The notes beneath the pieces were generated by a model. That model saw only the letters and a list, made by a program, of their open reading frames with translations, searched no databases and had not been told where the DNA came from. DNA of 38,828 nucleotides, taken from contig JAAFJF010000030.1 in the NCBI GenBank assembly GCA_013298815.1, positions 1 through 38,828 on the forward strand, read 5' to 3'. The position numbers were made by a program, and so were the translations under genes. Positions 15,915 through 23,020 of the stretch are shown piece by piece. Source of the stretch: Polaromonas sp. (GTDB taxonomy: Bacteria > Pseudomonadota > Gammaproteobacteria > Burkholderiales > Burkholderiaceae_C). Each line of letters opens with the position of its first letter. The stretch's first letter is position 1.

Positions 15915-16708
15915 CGAATGTTAAATTTGCTATGAATAATATAGCTATTCAGGCAGTAAATACATCGGCTATGCTGCAAAATACGCAGGTTTTGCATGAT
16001 ATCAGCCTGCAGTTTGAAGCTGGGCATTGGATCAGTGTTGTCGGCCCCAACGGTGCGGGTAAATCGACGCTACTCAAGGTGCTGGCAGGCGTGTTGCCGC
16101 CTGTACAAGATGGTGGGCGCGTTGAGCTGTTTGGCGAAATCATGTCGCACATCGCACCCCGTGAAAGAGCTAAAAAACTGGCTTGGCTGGGGCAAAACGA
16201 AGCCAGTGCCGATGATTTGACCGTGTTTGACGTCGTTATGCTGGGTCGTTTGCCGCACCAAGCTTGGCTGGCAGCGCCGAATGCGGCAGATATAGCCGCT
16301 GTAGAACAAGCGCTGCGCAGCACCCAGGCTTGGGATTGGCGGGGCAGGGCGTTGGGGCAGTTGTCTGGTGGCGAACGCCAACGTGTCCTGCTGGCGCGTG
16401 CTTTGGCGGTGCAGGCCGATGTACTGCTGATGGACGAGCCACTGGCTAATCTTGACCCGCCGCACCAGTCCGACTGGCTGGCGTTGGTTCGTCAACTCGT
16501 AGCAGATGGCAAAACCGTGGTCAGCGTGCTGCACGAAACCACCATGGCGCTGCAGGCGGATGACATGCTGATTATGGCGGCAGGCAAAGTGACTCATGTC
16601 GGCAAGACTGCAGATGTCGCCACACACCGCGCTTTAGAACACGTTTTTGAGAACAGAATTGCCATCAAGCCGATAGAAAATATGCTTGTATCGCTACCGA
16701 AAATGTAG
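15911..16708 (+). CDS. btuD: Vitamin B12 ABC transporter ATP-binding protein BtuD
   Basis: 265-residue ABC ATPase that powers BtuC. Walker A is GPNGAGKS (45–52), the signature LSGGERQR lies near 148, Walker B is VLLMDEPLANLDPP, and the switch His is in SVLHETTMA. The ATG at 15911 gives the ATGA overlap with btuC. The first 25 residues are unusual: where homologues have a short strand leading to the VLHDISLQF strand, this protein reads NIAIQAVNTSAM, encoded by a nearly complete AGCTAT element (residues ~6–21). Confidence 0.93.
   Translation: MTNVKFAMNNIAIQAVNTSAMLQNTQVLHDISLQFEAGHWISVVGPNGAGKSTLLKVLAGVLPPVQDGGRVELFGEIMSHIAPRERAKKLAWLGQNEASADDLTVFDVVMLGRLPHQAWLAAPNAADIAAVEQALRSTQAWDWRGRALGQLSGGERQRVLLARALAVQADVLLMDEPLANLDPPHQSDWLALVRQLVADGKTVVSVLHETTMALQADDMLIMAAGKVTHVGKTADVATHRALEHVFENRIAIKPIENMLVSLPKM
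15926..15971 (-). repeat. AGCTAT element, coding copy 5 (btuD N-terminus)
   Basis: Nearly full-length reverse copy: TTGCTATGAATAATATAGCT, then ATTCAGGCAGTAAATAC and ATCGGCTA. It begins 15 bases after the btuD start codon and is read as IAIQAVNTSA, the same frame as copies 2 and 3. Confidence 0.85.
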
Positions 16709-16737
16709 CCAAAATATCAACAAATTAGAAAATCATT

Positions 16738-17331
16738 ATGCAAATCGAAGTCGCACCAGAATGCAAACCTTACGACAAACCCGAGGGTGAACGCCGTGGC
16801 CTGCTCATCGTCAACACCGGCGACGGCAAAGGCAAAAGCACGGCAGCGTTTGGTTTGGCTTTGCGGGCGCATGGCAGAACTCACGTACACGGCAAAGCAG
16901 TCAAAATTTTCCAGTTCATGAAAGTGCCCAGCGCTAGGTTTGGCGAACACCGCATGTTTGAGCAGTTGGGCATTCCGATTGAAGGTTTGGGCGATGGCTT
17001 CAGCTGGAAAAGCCAAGACCTAGAGCATTCCGCCCAACTGGCACGCGACGGTTGGCAGCGCGCCAAAGCCGCCATCATGAGCGGCGACTACTTCATGGTC
17101 GTGCTGGATGAGTTCACCTATCCGTTGATTTATGGGTGGATGGAGGCTGCTGGTGGTGTGGACGAAGTCGTGCAAACCCTGTTTGATAGACCCAAACATG
17201 TGCATGTGGTCATCACAGGCCGTCGCTGTCCGCCTGAAATCATTGAATTAGCCGACACCGTGACCGAAATGACGCTGGTGAAACACGCCTTTCAAGCCGG
17301 CATTCCGGCGCAGCGTGGTATTGAGGACTGA
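16738..17331 (+). CDS. cobO: Cob(I)yrinic acid a,c-diamide adenosyltransferase
   Basis: 197-residue CobA/CobO/BtuR enzyme that transfers 5'-deoxyadenosyl from ATP to cob(I)alamin-type corrinoids. The P-loop is [21 protein letters not shown] near residue 25, followed by [10 protein letters not shown], the acidic [14 protein letters not shown] and [20 protein letters not shown]. Length is normal. It begins 29 bases after btuD with no overlap, and cbiB follows. Confidence 0.95.
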   Translation: MQIEVAPECKPYDKPEGERRGLLIVNTGDGKGKSTAAFGLALRAHGRTHVHGKAVKIFQFMKVPSARFGEHRMFEQLGIPIEGLGDGFSWKSQDLEHSAQLARDGWQRAKAAIMSGDYFMVVLDEFTYPLIYGWMEAAGGVDEVVQTLFDRPKHVHVVITGRRCPPEIIELADTVTEMTLVKHAFQAGIPAQRGIED

Positions 17332-17359
17332 TTTGAATGATGCGGTTGGCTCTGTTGTT

Positions 17360-18355
17360 ATGGCAAGTGTGCCCGCCAGCGCTTTGCTGATTGCGCTTGC
17401 TATCGACCACTTTTTCGGCGAACCTCCTGCGCGTTTGCACCCAGTCGTGTGGATGGGCAACTGTTTGAACTGGGCGGCGGCAAACGTCTTGCCCAAACCT
17501 GCACAAGATGACAATGTGCCTGATTACCCCTCATTTATGGCTGGAGTCGGCGTCTGGATTGCCTCAGCAGCTCTTATTTTGATAGTGACTTGTAGTTTGC
17601 AAGGGGTGATTTTGCAACTGCCTGTTGCGTGGGCGGCCTTGTTGCTTGGTGTGCTGCTAAAACCCTTATTTGCCTGGCGCATGCTTAGGCGGGAAGTGCA
17701 AGCTGTTGAAACGGCTTTGCAATCATCTTTAGAAGCGGGCAGGGAGCGGCTGTCCATGCTCGTCAGCCGCGACACCACGGCGCTGACCGAAGCGCAAGTC
17801 CGTGAAAGTGCGATTGAAACGCTGGCTGAGAATCTGAATGATTCGGTCATTGCCCCGATTTTTTGGTTTGTTGTGCTGGGTCTGCCTGGCGCTGCGGTTT
17901 ACCGTTTTGCCAATACCGCTGATGCGATGTGGGGCTACAAAGGCATCTATAAAGGGCAAAATTGGGAATGGGCGGGCAAATGGGCGGCGAGGGCGGACGA
18001 TGTGCTGTCTTGGTTGCCTGCTCGCATCACAGCAGGATTGTTGTGGTTGGCTTCTGGTTTTGGTTCTGGTTCGGGTTCGGGTTCGGGCTTTAAGGCCACG
18101 TCGTTCTGGACACGTCTGCGGCGTGAAGCCTGCAAAACGCCATCCCCCAACAGCGGCTGGCCCATGGCAGCTATGGCTTTGGTTTTGAATATCCATCTCT
18201 CCAAGCCCGATGTTTACACTTTGAACGCGTCTGGAAGCGCTCCAAACGCTGCAGATACGCAAAAATCTGTCAAATTAGCCTCAAAATCGACTATAGCCGG
18301 CGTATTTGTTGCCTTAGCAGCTATTTTATTGATAGCATTTTTGGTGCGCGCATGA
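17360..18355 (+). CDS. cbiB: Adenosylcobinamide-phosphate synthase, membrane protein CbiB
   Basis: 331-residue integral membrane enzyme (CbiB, called CobD in Pseudomonas nomenclature) that joins aminopropanol or its phosphate to adenosylcobyric acid. Family motifs are ALAIDHFFGEPPARLHPVVWMG, SRDTTALTEAQVRESAIETLAENLNDSVIAP (split here only by description) and NTADAMWGYKGIYK. The ATG at 17360 fits homologues; a GTG at 17315 is in frame and overlaps cobO. Odd features: a Gly-Ser run at residues 233–244 from a hexamer repeat, and two hydrophobic segments (residues ~62–76 and ~311–327) resembling forward AGCTAT elements. The stop overlaps the next start. Confidence 0.93.
   Translation: MASVPASALLIALAIDHFFGEPPARLHPVVWMGNCLNWAAANVLPKPAQDDNVPDYPSFMAGVGVWIASAALILIVTCSLQGVILQLPVAWAALLLGVLLKPLFAWRMLRREVQAVETALQSSLEAGRERLSMLVSRDTTALTEAQVRESAIETLAENLNDSVIAPIFWFVVLGLPGAAVYRFANTADAMWGYKGIYKGQNWEWAGKWAARADDVLSWLPARITAGLLWLASGFGSGSGSGSGFKATSFWTRLRREACKTPSPNSGWPMAAMALVLNIHLSKPDVYTLNASGSAPNAADTQKSVKLASKSTIAGVFVALAAILLIAFLVRA
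17543..17586 (+). repeat. AGCTAT element, coding copy 7 (cbiB; diverged)
   Basis: Forward copy, about 70% like the consensus by hand alignment, with GTCGGCGT, GGATTGCCTCAGCAGCT and TTGATAG. It encodes GVGVWIASAALILIV, part of a membrane helix. Chance similarity cannot be excluded. Confidence 0.45.
18056..18088 (+). repeat. In-frame hexamer simple repeat in cbiB
   Basis: Tandem GGTTCT/GGTTCG units (about five) encode alternating Gly and Ser at CbiB residues 233–244. Six-base units keep the frame if the copy number changes. Confidence 0.8.
18291..18340 (+). repeat. AGCTAT element, coding copy 6 (cbiB C-terminus)
   Basis: Forward copy with CTATAGCCGGCGTATTTGTT, then GCCTTAGCAGCTAT and TTGATAGCATTT, close to the intergenic consensus. 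It is read as IAGVFVALAAILLIAF and makes up the last hydrophobic helix of CbiB. Confidence 0.8.
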
Positions 18356-19425
18356 ATTCTGCAACGATCTACACAGCTCCCAAGCGCATTCACGGCGGCA
18401 CGGACGCGCTGGGTTTGCCCCTGTTTGATTTCTCCACGAACAGCAACGCCTGCGGCCCTTGCCCGATGACGCAATCAGCTATCACGCTGGTAGATGCTAC
18501 GCGGTATCCCGATCCCAGTTACACGGCGCTACGTAGCAAGTTGTCCGCCTTTCATGGGGTTGAGGCTGGTCGTATCGTCATCGCTGGTAGCGCCAGTGAG
18601 TTTATTTTTCGCACTACTGCTTTGGCTAAGTTGCAAGGTGTTAGCTCGGTCTACGTTCCTCCGCACAGTTTTGGCGACTACACCTATGCAGCCGAAGCTT
18701 GGGGTTTGTCTGTGACGACGAACCCCAAAGCCGCTGGTTTAGTTTGGCATTGTCTGCCGTCGAGTCCGTTCGGGCAGGTCTACTCAGGCGATATTGAAGT
18801 CTCATCAAACGCCATTCACGTCCTCGATCTGGCTTACGCGCCTTTGCAATTGAGCGGCTCATTATTGTCATTCCCGCGAAGGCGGGAATCCACAAGTGCC
18901 ACCATGGATTCCCGCCTTCGCGGGAATGACGCTTTGCATGATGCGGTTTGGCAGCTCTACTCACCCAACAAAGCGCTAGGTTTGACGGGCGTACGGGCGG
19001 CTTATGCGATTGCGCCTTTGGGTTCTCAATCTTTGGTTCATCAATTGAACAGTCTGTCTGCCTCATGGCCGTTGGGTGCACATGGCGTGGCTTTGCTGGA
19101 GAGCTGGGTTAGCGCAGACGTTCAAGCTTGGCTTGCGGACAGCTTGCAAACGCTGCAAGTTTGGAAAATGCGTCAAATCGAGTTACTCGAATCACTTGGT
19201 TGGGCATGCCAGCCCAGCGCCACCAACTTCTTTTGCGCCTCGCCTAAGTTGGCTGATGGCTTAACTTTAGAGCTGACTTTGGCTTCTCTACGCAACCACG
19301 GGATCAAATTGAGAGACACAACATCGTTCGGCTTGCCCGGCCAAGTGCGCGTTAGCGTCCAGCCACCCGATGCGCAAGATGCCTTGCGAAACGCTTGGCA
19401 AATTATCAATAAGGATAAGCAATGA
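18352..19425 (+). CDS. cobC: Threonine-phosphate decarboxylase-like PLP enzyme of B12 synthesis
   Basis: 357-residue fold-type I PLP enzyme of the histidinol-phosphate aminotransferase group. In B12 operons this is CobC/CobD, which makes aminopropanol phosphate from threonine phosphate. FDFSTNSNACGPCP near the N-terminus and Lys207 in SPNKALGLTGVRAAYAIAP (the PLP lysine) support the call. Residues 173–193 (PRRREST…SRLRGNDA) come from a perfect 26-bp inverted repeat inserted in frame just before the PLP-lysine region. Start and stop overlap cbiB and cobQ (ATGA). The protein appears complete despite the insert; whether it is active is unknown. Confidence 0.88.
   Translation: MNSATIYTAPKRIHGGTDALGLPLFDFSTNSNACGPCPMTQSAITLVDATRYPDPSYTALRSKLSAFHGVEAGRIVIAGSASEFIFRTTALAKLQGVSSVYVPPHSFGDYTYAAEAWGLSVTTNPKAAGLVWHCLPSSPFGQVYSGDIEVSSNAIHVLDLAYAPLQLSGSLLSFPRRRESTSATMDSRLRGNDALHDAVWQLYSPNKALGLTGVRAAYAIAPLGSQSLVHQLNSLSASWPLGAHGVALLESWVSADVQAWLADSLQTLQVWKMRQIELLESLGWACQPSATNFFCASPKLADGLTLELTLASLRNHGIKLRDTTSFGLPGQVRVSVQPPDAQDALRNAWQIINKDKQ
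18867..18930. repeat. Perfect 26-bp inverted repeat inside cobC (REP-like)
   Basis: Two exact 26-base arms (18867–18892 and 18905–18930) separated by 12 bases. Each arm contains the smaller palindrome CCCGCGAAGGCGGG or its complement. This is the widespread proteobacterial repeat that, when translated, reads PRRREST…SRLRGND. Here it is in frame. Confidence 0.95.
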
Positions 19426-20966
19426 CTGCAAAAGCCATCATGGTCTTAGGCACCACCAGTGGCGCTGGCAAAAGCTGGCTAACTACCGCGCTGTGCCGCT
19501 ACTACGCCCGCCAAGGGCTGAAAGTCGCGCCCTTCAAGGCACAAAACATGAGCAACAATGCAAGGGTGGTTGGGGGGCGACAATTTTCCGACGAGCCGCC
19601 TCTAGGAAAATTAGCCCCCTCGGGGGGCAGCGCAGCACACGAAGCTGCAAGCGTGGGGGTCTACAGCTATGGAGGGGAAATCGGAAGTGCGCAATACTTC
19701 CAATCTCTCGCCGCCAACGCCGTCCCTGAAGTCCGCATGAACCCGCTGCTGCTCAAACCCGAGCGCGACACCCACAGCCAGGTCATTTTGCTGGGGCAGG
19801 TCAACGACGAGTTGACCCATGCCCCGTGGCGCGATCGCAGCGAGCGCGTCTGGCCAACGATTCAAAAAGCGCTTAACGAGCTGATGGCCGAGAACGACGT
19901 GGTCGTCATAGAAGGAGCCGGCTCACCCGCCGAGATCAACCTCAAAGCCAGCGACATCGTCAACATGCGGGTGGCGGTTGCTGCTAACGCTGCATGTCTG
20001 TTAGTCACAGACATCGACAGAGGCGGTGCCTTTGCCCATTTGTACGGCACTTTTGCACTTTTGCCACCCGAAGAGCAGGCGCTGATCAAAGGTTTTGTCC
20101 TCAACAAATTCAGAGGTGACGCCAGCTTGCTGTCACCCGGCCCCGAGATGTTGCAGGGGATGACGGGCGTACCCGTCGTCGCCACGTTGCCGATGTGGTG
20201 GCAGCATGGTTTGCCCGAAGAAGACGGCGTTTTCGACGATCGAAGTGTGGCTTCTGGCGCAGTCACCACCACGATTGCTGTCGTCGCCTGCCCCCGCATC
20301 AGCAACTTGGACGAGTTCCAGGCACTGAAAAACGTGCCCGGAGTGCGCCTGAAATGGGTGCGCAGCCCGAGCGAAATCATCGACGCCGATTGGGTCATCC
20401 TGCCCGGCAGCAAGCACACCAGTGGCGATTTGGCTTGGCTGCGTACGCAAGGTCTAGACGCCGCCATTGCCGCGCACGCCGCACAGGGCAAAGCAGTGCT
20501 GGGTATTTGCGGCGGTTTGCAGATGTTGGGCGAGGCGTTGATTGATATGCACGACATTGATGGAAATGCGCCGGGACTCGGCCTGCTGCCCTTGGTCACC
20601 AACTTTGAAATCGCCAAAACCGTGCAGCACCGCCAGACTCAATTCGGCAGCTTGACCGGCTTGTGGTCCAAGTTGAGCAACGTCACCGTGGCCGGCTATG
20701 AAATCCACCACGGCCAAACGGCTCAGCACCCCGCCATGGCCAAAGCGGGCGATATAGGCGTCGCCGTGCTACCCGAAGCGCTGGGCTGGCAAAACCAATC
20801 GGGCAACGTGCTGGGCTTGTATTTGCACGGCATGTTTGAAGACCCCGCCGTGCTGCAAGCGCTCTTTGGGGCGACCACGCCGACTTTGGACTCGGTGTTT
20901 GACGGCTTGGCCGATTACATTGGGCAGCATTTTGAGGCTGGATTTTTGGATGCGCTAATTCAATAA
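19422..20966 (+). CDS. cobQ: Cobyric acid synthase
   Basis: 514-residue CobQ/CbiP, which amidates four side chains of adenosylcobyrinate a,c-diamide. The N-terminal ATP domain has GTTSGAGKSWL and APFKAQNMSNNARVV. The C-terminal glutaminase has the nucleophile in LGICGGLQMLG (Cys363) and GYEIHHGQT. Between NNARVV (residue 50) and GGEIG (residue 84), where homologues join directly or nearly so, there is a 32-residue insert (GGRQFSDEPPLGKLAPSGG…) encoded by a GC-rich repeat. The insert keeps the frame. The gene overlaps cobC by ATGA and ends 58 bases before cobT. Confidence 0.94.
   Translation: MTAKAIMVLGTTSGAGKSWLTTALCRYYARQGLKVAPFKAQNMSNNARVVGGRQFSDEPPLGKLAPSGGSAAHEAASVGVYSYGGEIGSAQYFQSLAANAVPEVRMNPLLLKPERDTHSQVILLGQVNDELTHAPWRDRSERVWPTIQKALNELMAENDVVVIEGAGSPAEINLKASDIVNMRVAVAANAACLLVTDIDRGGAFAHLYGTFALLPPEEQALIKGFVLNKFRGDASLLSPGPEMLQGMTGVPVVATLPMWWQHGLPEEDGVFDDRSVASGAVTTTIAVVACPRISNLDEFQALKNVPGVRLKWVRSPSEIIDADWVILPGSKHTSGDLAWLRTQGLDAAIAAHAAQGKAVLGICGGLQMLGEALIDMHDIDGNAPGLGLLPLVTNFEIAKTVQHRQTQFGSLTGLWSKLSNVTVAGYEIHHGQTAQHPAMAKAGDIGVAVLPEALGWQNQSGNVLGLYLHGMFEDPAVLQALFGATTPTLDSVFDGLADYIGQHFEAGFLDALIQ
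19572..19668. repeat. Palindromic repeat in frame inside cobQ
   Basis: An imperfect inverted repeat has arms at 19572–19589 (GGGGGGCGACAATTTTCC) and 19605–19620 (GGAAAATTAGCCCCCT). A GGGGGGCAGCGCAGCACACG…GTGGGGGTC tail follows. It interrupts a conserved CobQ segment, and the same kind of sequence is, from memory, a frequent intergenic repeat in Comamonadaceae. Confidence 0.75.
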
Positions 20967-21024
20967 CTCTCCCTTTTCACTTTCTTTACTTTTACTTTTA
21001 CTTTTTCTCTTACTTAAAAACGCC
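20967..21024 (+). promoter_or_regulatory. Pyrimidine-rich leader of cobT
   Basis: About 50 bases between cobQ and cobT are almost only C and T, with repeated CTTTTACTTTTA-like units. No Shine-Dalgarno precedes the cobT ATG. Such a tract could bind ribosomal protein S1, or be a Rho utilisation-like stretch; both are inference. Confidence 0.35.
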
Positions 21025-22080
21025 ATGACAACTTTATGTTTGCCAACCGTCCCTGATATTTACCCTGCGACACTCGCTGCCAGGCTACAGCACAAAATCG
21101 ACAACAAAACCAAACCACTTGGCTCGCTAGGAAAACTTGAAAGCTTGGCGCTTCAGCTCGGGCAGATTTTGGACACAGAATCGCCCCAACTAGACCAACC
21201 GCAGATGCTGGTGTTTGCGGGTGACCACGGTTTGACGGCACGTGGTGTTTCGGCTTTTCCCAGCGACGTGACTTGGCAGATGGTCGAAAACTTCATCGCG
21301 GGCGGAGCGTGTGTCAGCGTGCTGGCTAAGGCCAATAACATCGCTTTGAACGTGGTGGATTGCGGTGTTAATCACGAATTTTTAGATGCTGTTAAAACGC
21401 CACGCACGGGTTTGTTGAGTGCCAAGATTGCCAACGGCACAACTGATTCTTCCACCGCCGCCGCCATGACCGCCTTTCAGTGCCAGCAAGCGATTGAAAA
21501 CGGCATGGCTATCGTCAAAAACCTACCGGGTAACGCGATTTTGCTGGGTGAAATGGGTATTGGCAACACCTCAGCCGCATCTTTGATTTTGTCGCGCTTG
21601 AGTGGTTTGGACATCGCCGACTGCACCGGCGCAGGCACAGGTTTGGACGCAAGCGGCGTTGACCGCAAAACAGTGGTGCTGCGCGAGGTGCTGGCGTTTC
21701 ATGCGGGTGTGAAGGCCCCTTTGGACGTCATGGCAGCTTTTGGCGGTTTTGAAATGGCGACCATGTTGGGCGCGGTATTTCAAGCCGCTGCCGAGCGACG
21801 CGTCATCGTGGTGGACGGTTTCATTACCACGGCGGTGATTTTGGTGGCCAATGCCTTGCAGCCTGCCGTGTTGCAGCGTTGCGTGTTCGCCCACCGTTCG
21901 GGGGAGCGTGGGCATGGGCTGATGTTAGAGCAATTGAACGCCAAACCGCTGTTAGACATGGGTTTGCGCTTGGGCGAAGGCTCAGGCGCGGCGCTGGCTT
22001 GGCCGCTGTTGGTGGCGGCTTGTATGGTGCTGCGGGATATGGCGAGTTTTGAGTCGGCCGGGGTGGATGAAAAGCTGTAA
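21025..22080 (+). CDS. cobT: Nicotinate-nucleotide--dimethylbenzimidazole phosphoribosyltransferase
   Basis: 351-residue CobT that activates the lower ligand: it makes alpha-ribazole phosphate from 5,6-dimethylbenzimidazole and nicotinate mononucleotide. Family motifs include KTKPLGSLGKLE (residues ~29–40), FAGDHGLTARGVSAFP, AILLGEMGIGNTSAAS and the C-terminal AHRSGERGHG region with the catalytic glutamate (LRLGEGSGAALAWPLL). Length is typical. It is separated from cobS by a gap with a palindromic repeat. Confidence 0.96.
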   Translation: MTTLCLPTVPDIYPATLAARLQHKIDNKTKPLGSLGKLESLALQLGQILDTESPQLDQPQMLVFAGDHGLTARGVSAFPSDVTWQMVENFIAGGACVSVLAKANNIALNVVDCGVNHEFLDAVKTPRTGLLSAKIANGTTDSSTAAAMTAFQCQQAIENGMAIVKNLPGNAILLGEMGIGNTSAASLILSRLSGLDIADCTGAGTGLDASGVDRKTVVLREVLAFHAGVKAPLDVMAAFGGFEMATMLGAVFQAAAERRVIVVDGFITTAVILVANALQPAVLQRCVFAHRSGERGHGLMLEQLNAKPLLDMGLRLGEGSGAALAWPLLVAACMVLRDMASFESAGVDEKL

Positions 22081-22092
22081 TGACTACAAATA

Positions 22093-22152
22093 CCGTTCGC
22101 TTTGAGCTTGTCGAAGGGTTCATGATGACTTCGACAGGCTCAGTCCGAACGG
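22093..22152. repeat. Palindromic repeat between cobT and cobS
   Basis: Inverted arms CCGTTCG…TTGAGCTTGTCGAAG and CTTCGACAGGCTCAGT…CGAACGG with a 12-base centre make a long imperfect hairpin. A rearranged relative lies at 26492–26574. This is a REP/BIME-like repeat and may attenuate or stabilise the operon mRNA. Confidence 0.85.
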
Positions 22153-22174
22153 ACTTTTTAAAATAACAAAAACC

Positions 22175-23002
22175 ATGCTGTTCATCCTCAGTTCCATCCG
22201 CCACTACTTACTCGCCATCCAGTTCTTCACCCGCATCCCCATCACGGGGCGGCTGGCGGCTTGGGTGGGGTACAGCCCGCAGATGCTGCGCGCCAGTGCG
22301 GCGCATTTTCCGGGCGTGGGGGTGTTGGTGGGGGCGTTGGTGGCGGTGTTGACGGCTGTTTTGATGGTTTTTTTACCGCAAAACTCACTGTTGTCGCCCT
22401 TAGTTGCTGCTGTCTTGGGCACGGTTTTCAGCGTGATGCTGACGGGTGCTTTCCATGAAGACGGTTTGGCGGACATTGCTGACGGTTTGGGCGGTAGCCA
22501 GAATCGTGAGCGGGCGTTGGAGATCATGAAAGACTCCCGCGTCGGCGCTTTCGGTGCAATTGCGGTGTCGCTGGTTTTACTTGCCAAAGTGTCGCTGTTA
22601 GCGCTGATTGGTGACGTCAACCCCGAGGCTATGGTTGCTGGCATCTTCGCCGCACATGTGGCGTCACGCACCTTTCCGCTACTACTGATTCGCCTGTTGC
22701 CGCATGTGGGCGACGTGGCGGGAAGCAAATCTAAGCCCTTGGCAGATCAAATTACCATCCACAGCTTGTTGGTTGCTTTTTTTTGGCTATTTATAACCAT
22801 AGCCATAGTATTTGCTGCCTACGCCGCTATTGATTTGATAGTGATTGTGTTGATTCCTATGGTCACCACCAGTATTGTATTTTTGTATATGTGGCGGCTT
22901 TTCGCAAAGCGCTTGCAGGGTTTTACCGGTGATTGCTTGGGTGCGACGCAGCAAGTGTGCGAAGTCGCGTTTTACCTAGGCTTGGCGTTCGCTTTGGCAT
23001 GA
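22175..23002 (+). CDS. cobS: Adenosylcobinamide-GDP ribazoletransferase
   Basis: 275-residue polytopic membrane enzyme that joins adenosylcobinamide-GDP to alpha-ribazole (phosphate), the last assembly step. Motifs are LLAIQFFTRIPI at the N-terminus, AAHFPGVGVLVGAL, and the catalytic GAFHEDGLADIADGLGG with Mg-binding acidic residues. Hydrophobic helices follow to the end. Residues ~208–224 (IAIVFAAYAAIDLIVIV) are encoded by a diverged forward AGCTAT element within a membrane helix. The phosphatase gene starts 19 bases later. Confidence 0.95.
   Translation: MLFILSSIRHYLLAIQFFTRIPITGRLAAWVGYSPQMLRASAAHFPGVGVLVGALVAVLTAVLMVFLPQNSLLSPLVAAVLGTVFSVMLTGAFHEDGLADIADGLGGSQNRERALEIMKDSRVGAFGAIAVSLVLLAKVSLLALIGDVNPEAMVAGIFAAHVASRTFPLLLIRLLPHVGDVAGSKSKPLADQITIHSLLVAFFWLFITIAIVFAAYAAIDLIVIVLIPMVTTSIVFLYMWRLFAKRLQGFTGDCLGATQQVCEVAFYLGLAFALA
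22796..22844 (+). repeat. AGCTAT element, coding copy 8 (cobS; diverged)
   Basis: Forward copy with CATAGCCATAGTATTTGCTG, CCTACGCCGCTATTGA and TTGATAGTGA, in the same frame as copies 6, 7 and 9. The consensus TAA stop position reads TAC here. Confidence 0.55.
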
Positions 23003-23020
23003 CGTGAAGGAATTAATACT

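Noticed and set aside
19862-20617. 251-codon minus-strand open frame
   Set aside because: It is opposite cobQ, whose motifs are intact on the plus strand.
18352-20966. Frameshift or pseudogene status of cobC and cobQ because of inserted repeats
   Set aside because: Both frames stay open throughout, with intact active-site motifs after the inserts and normal stop overlaps.
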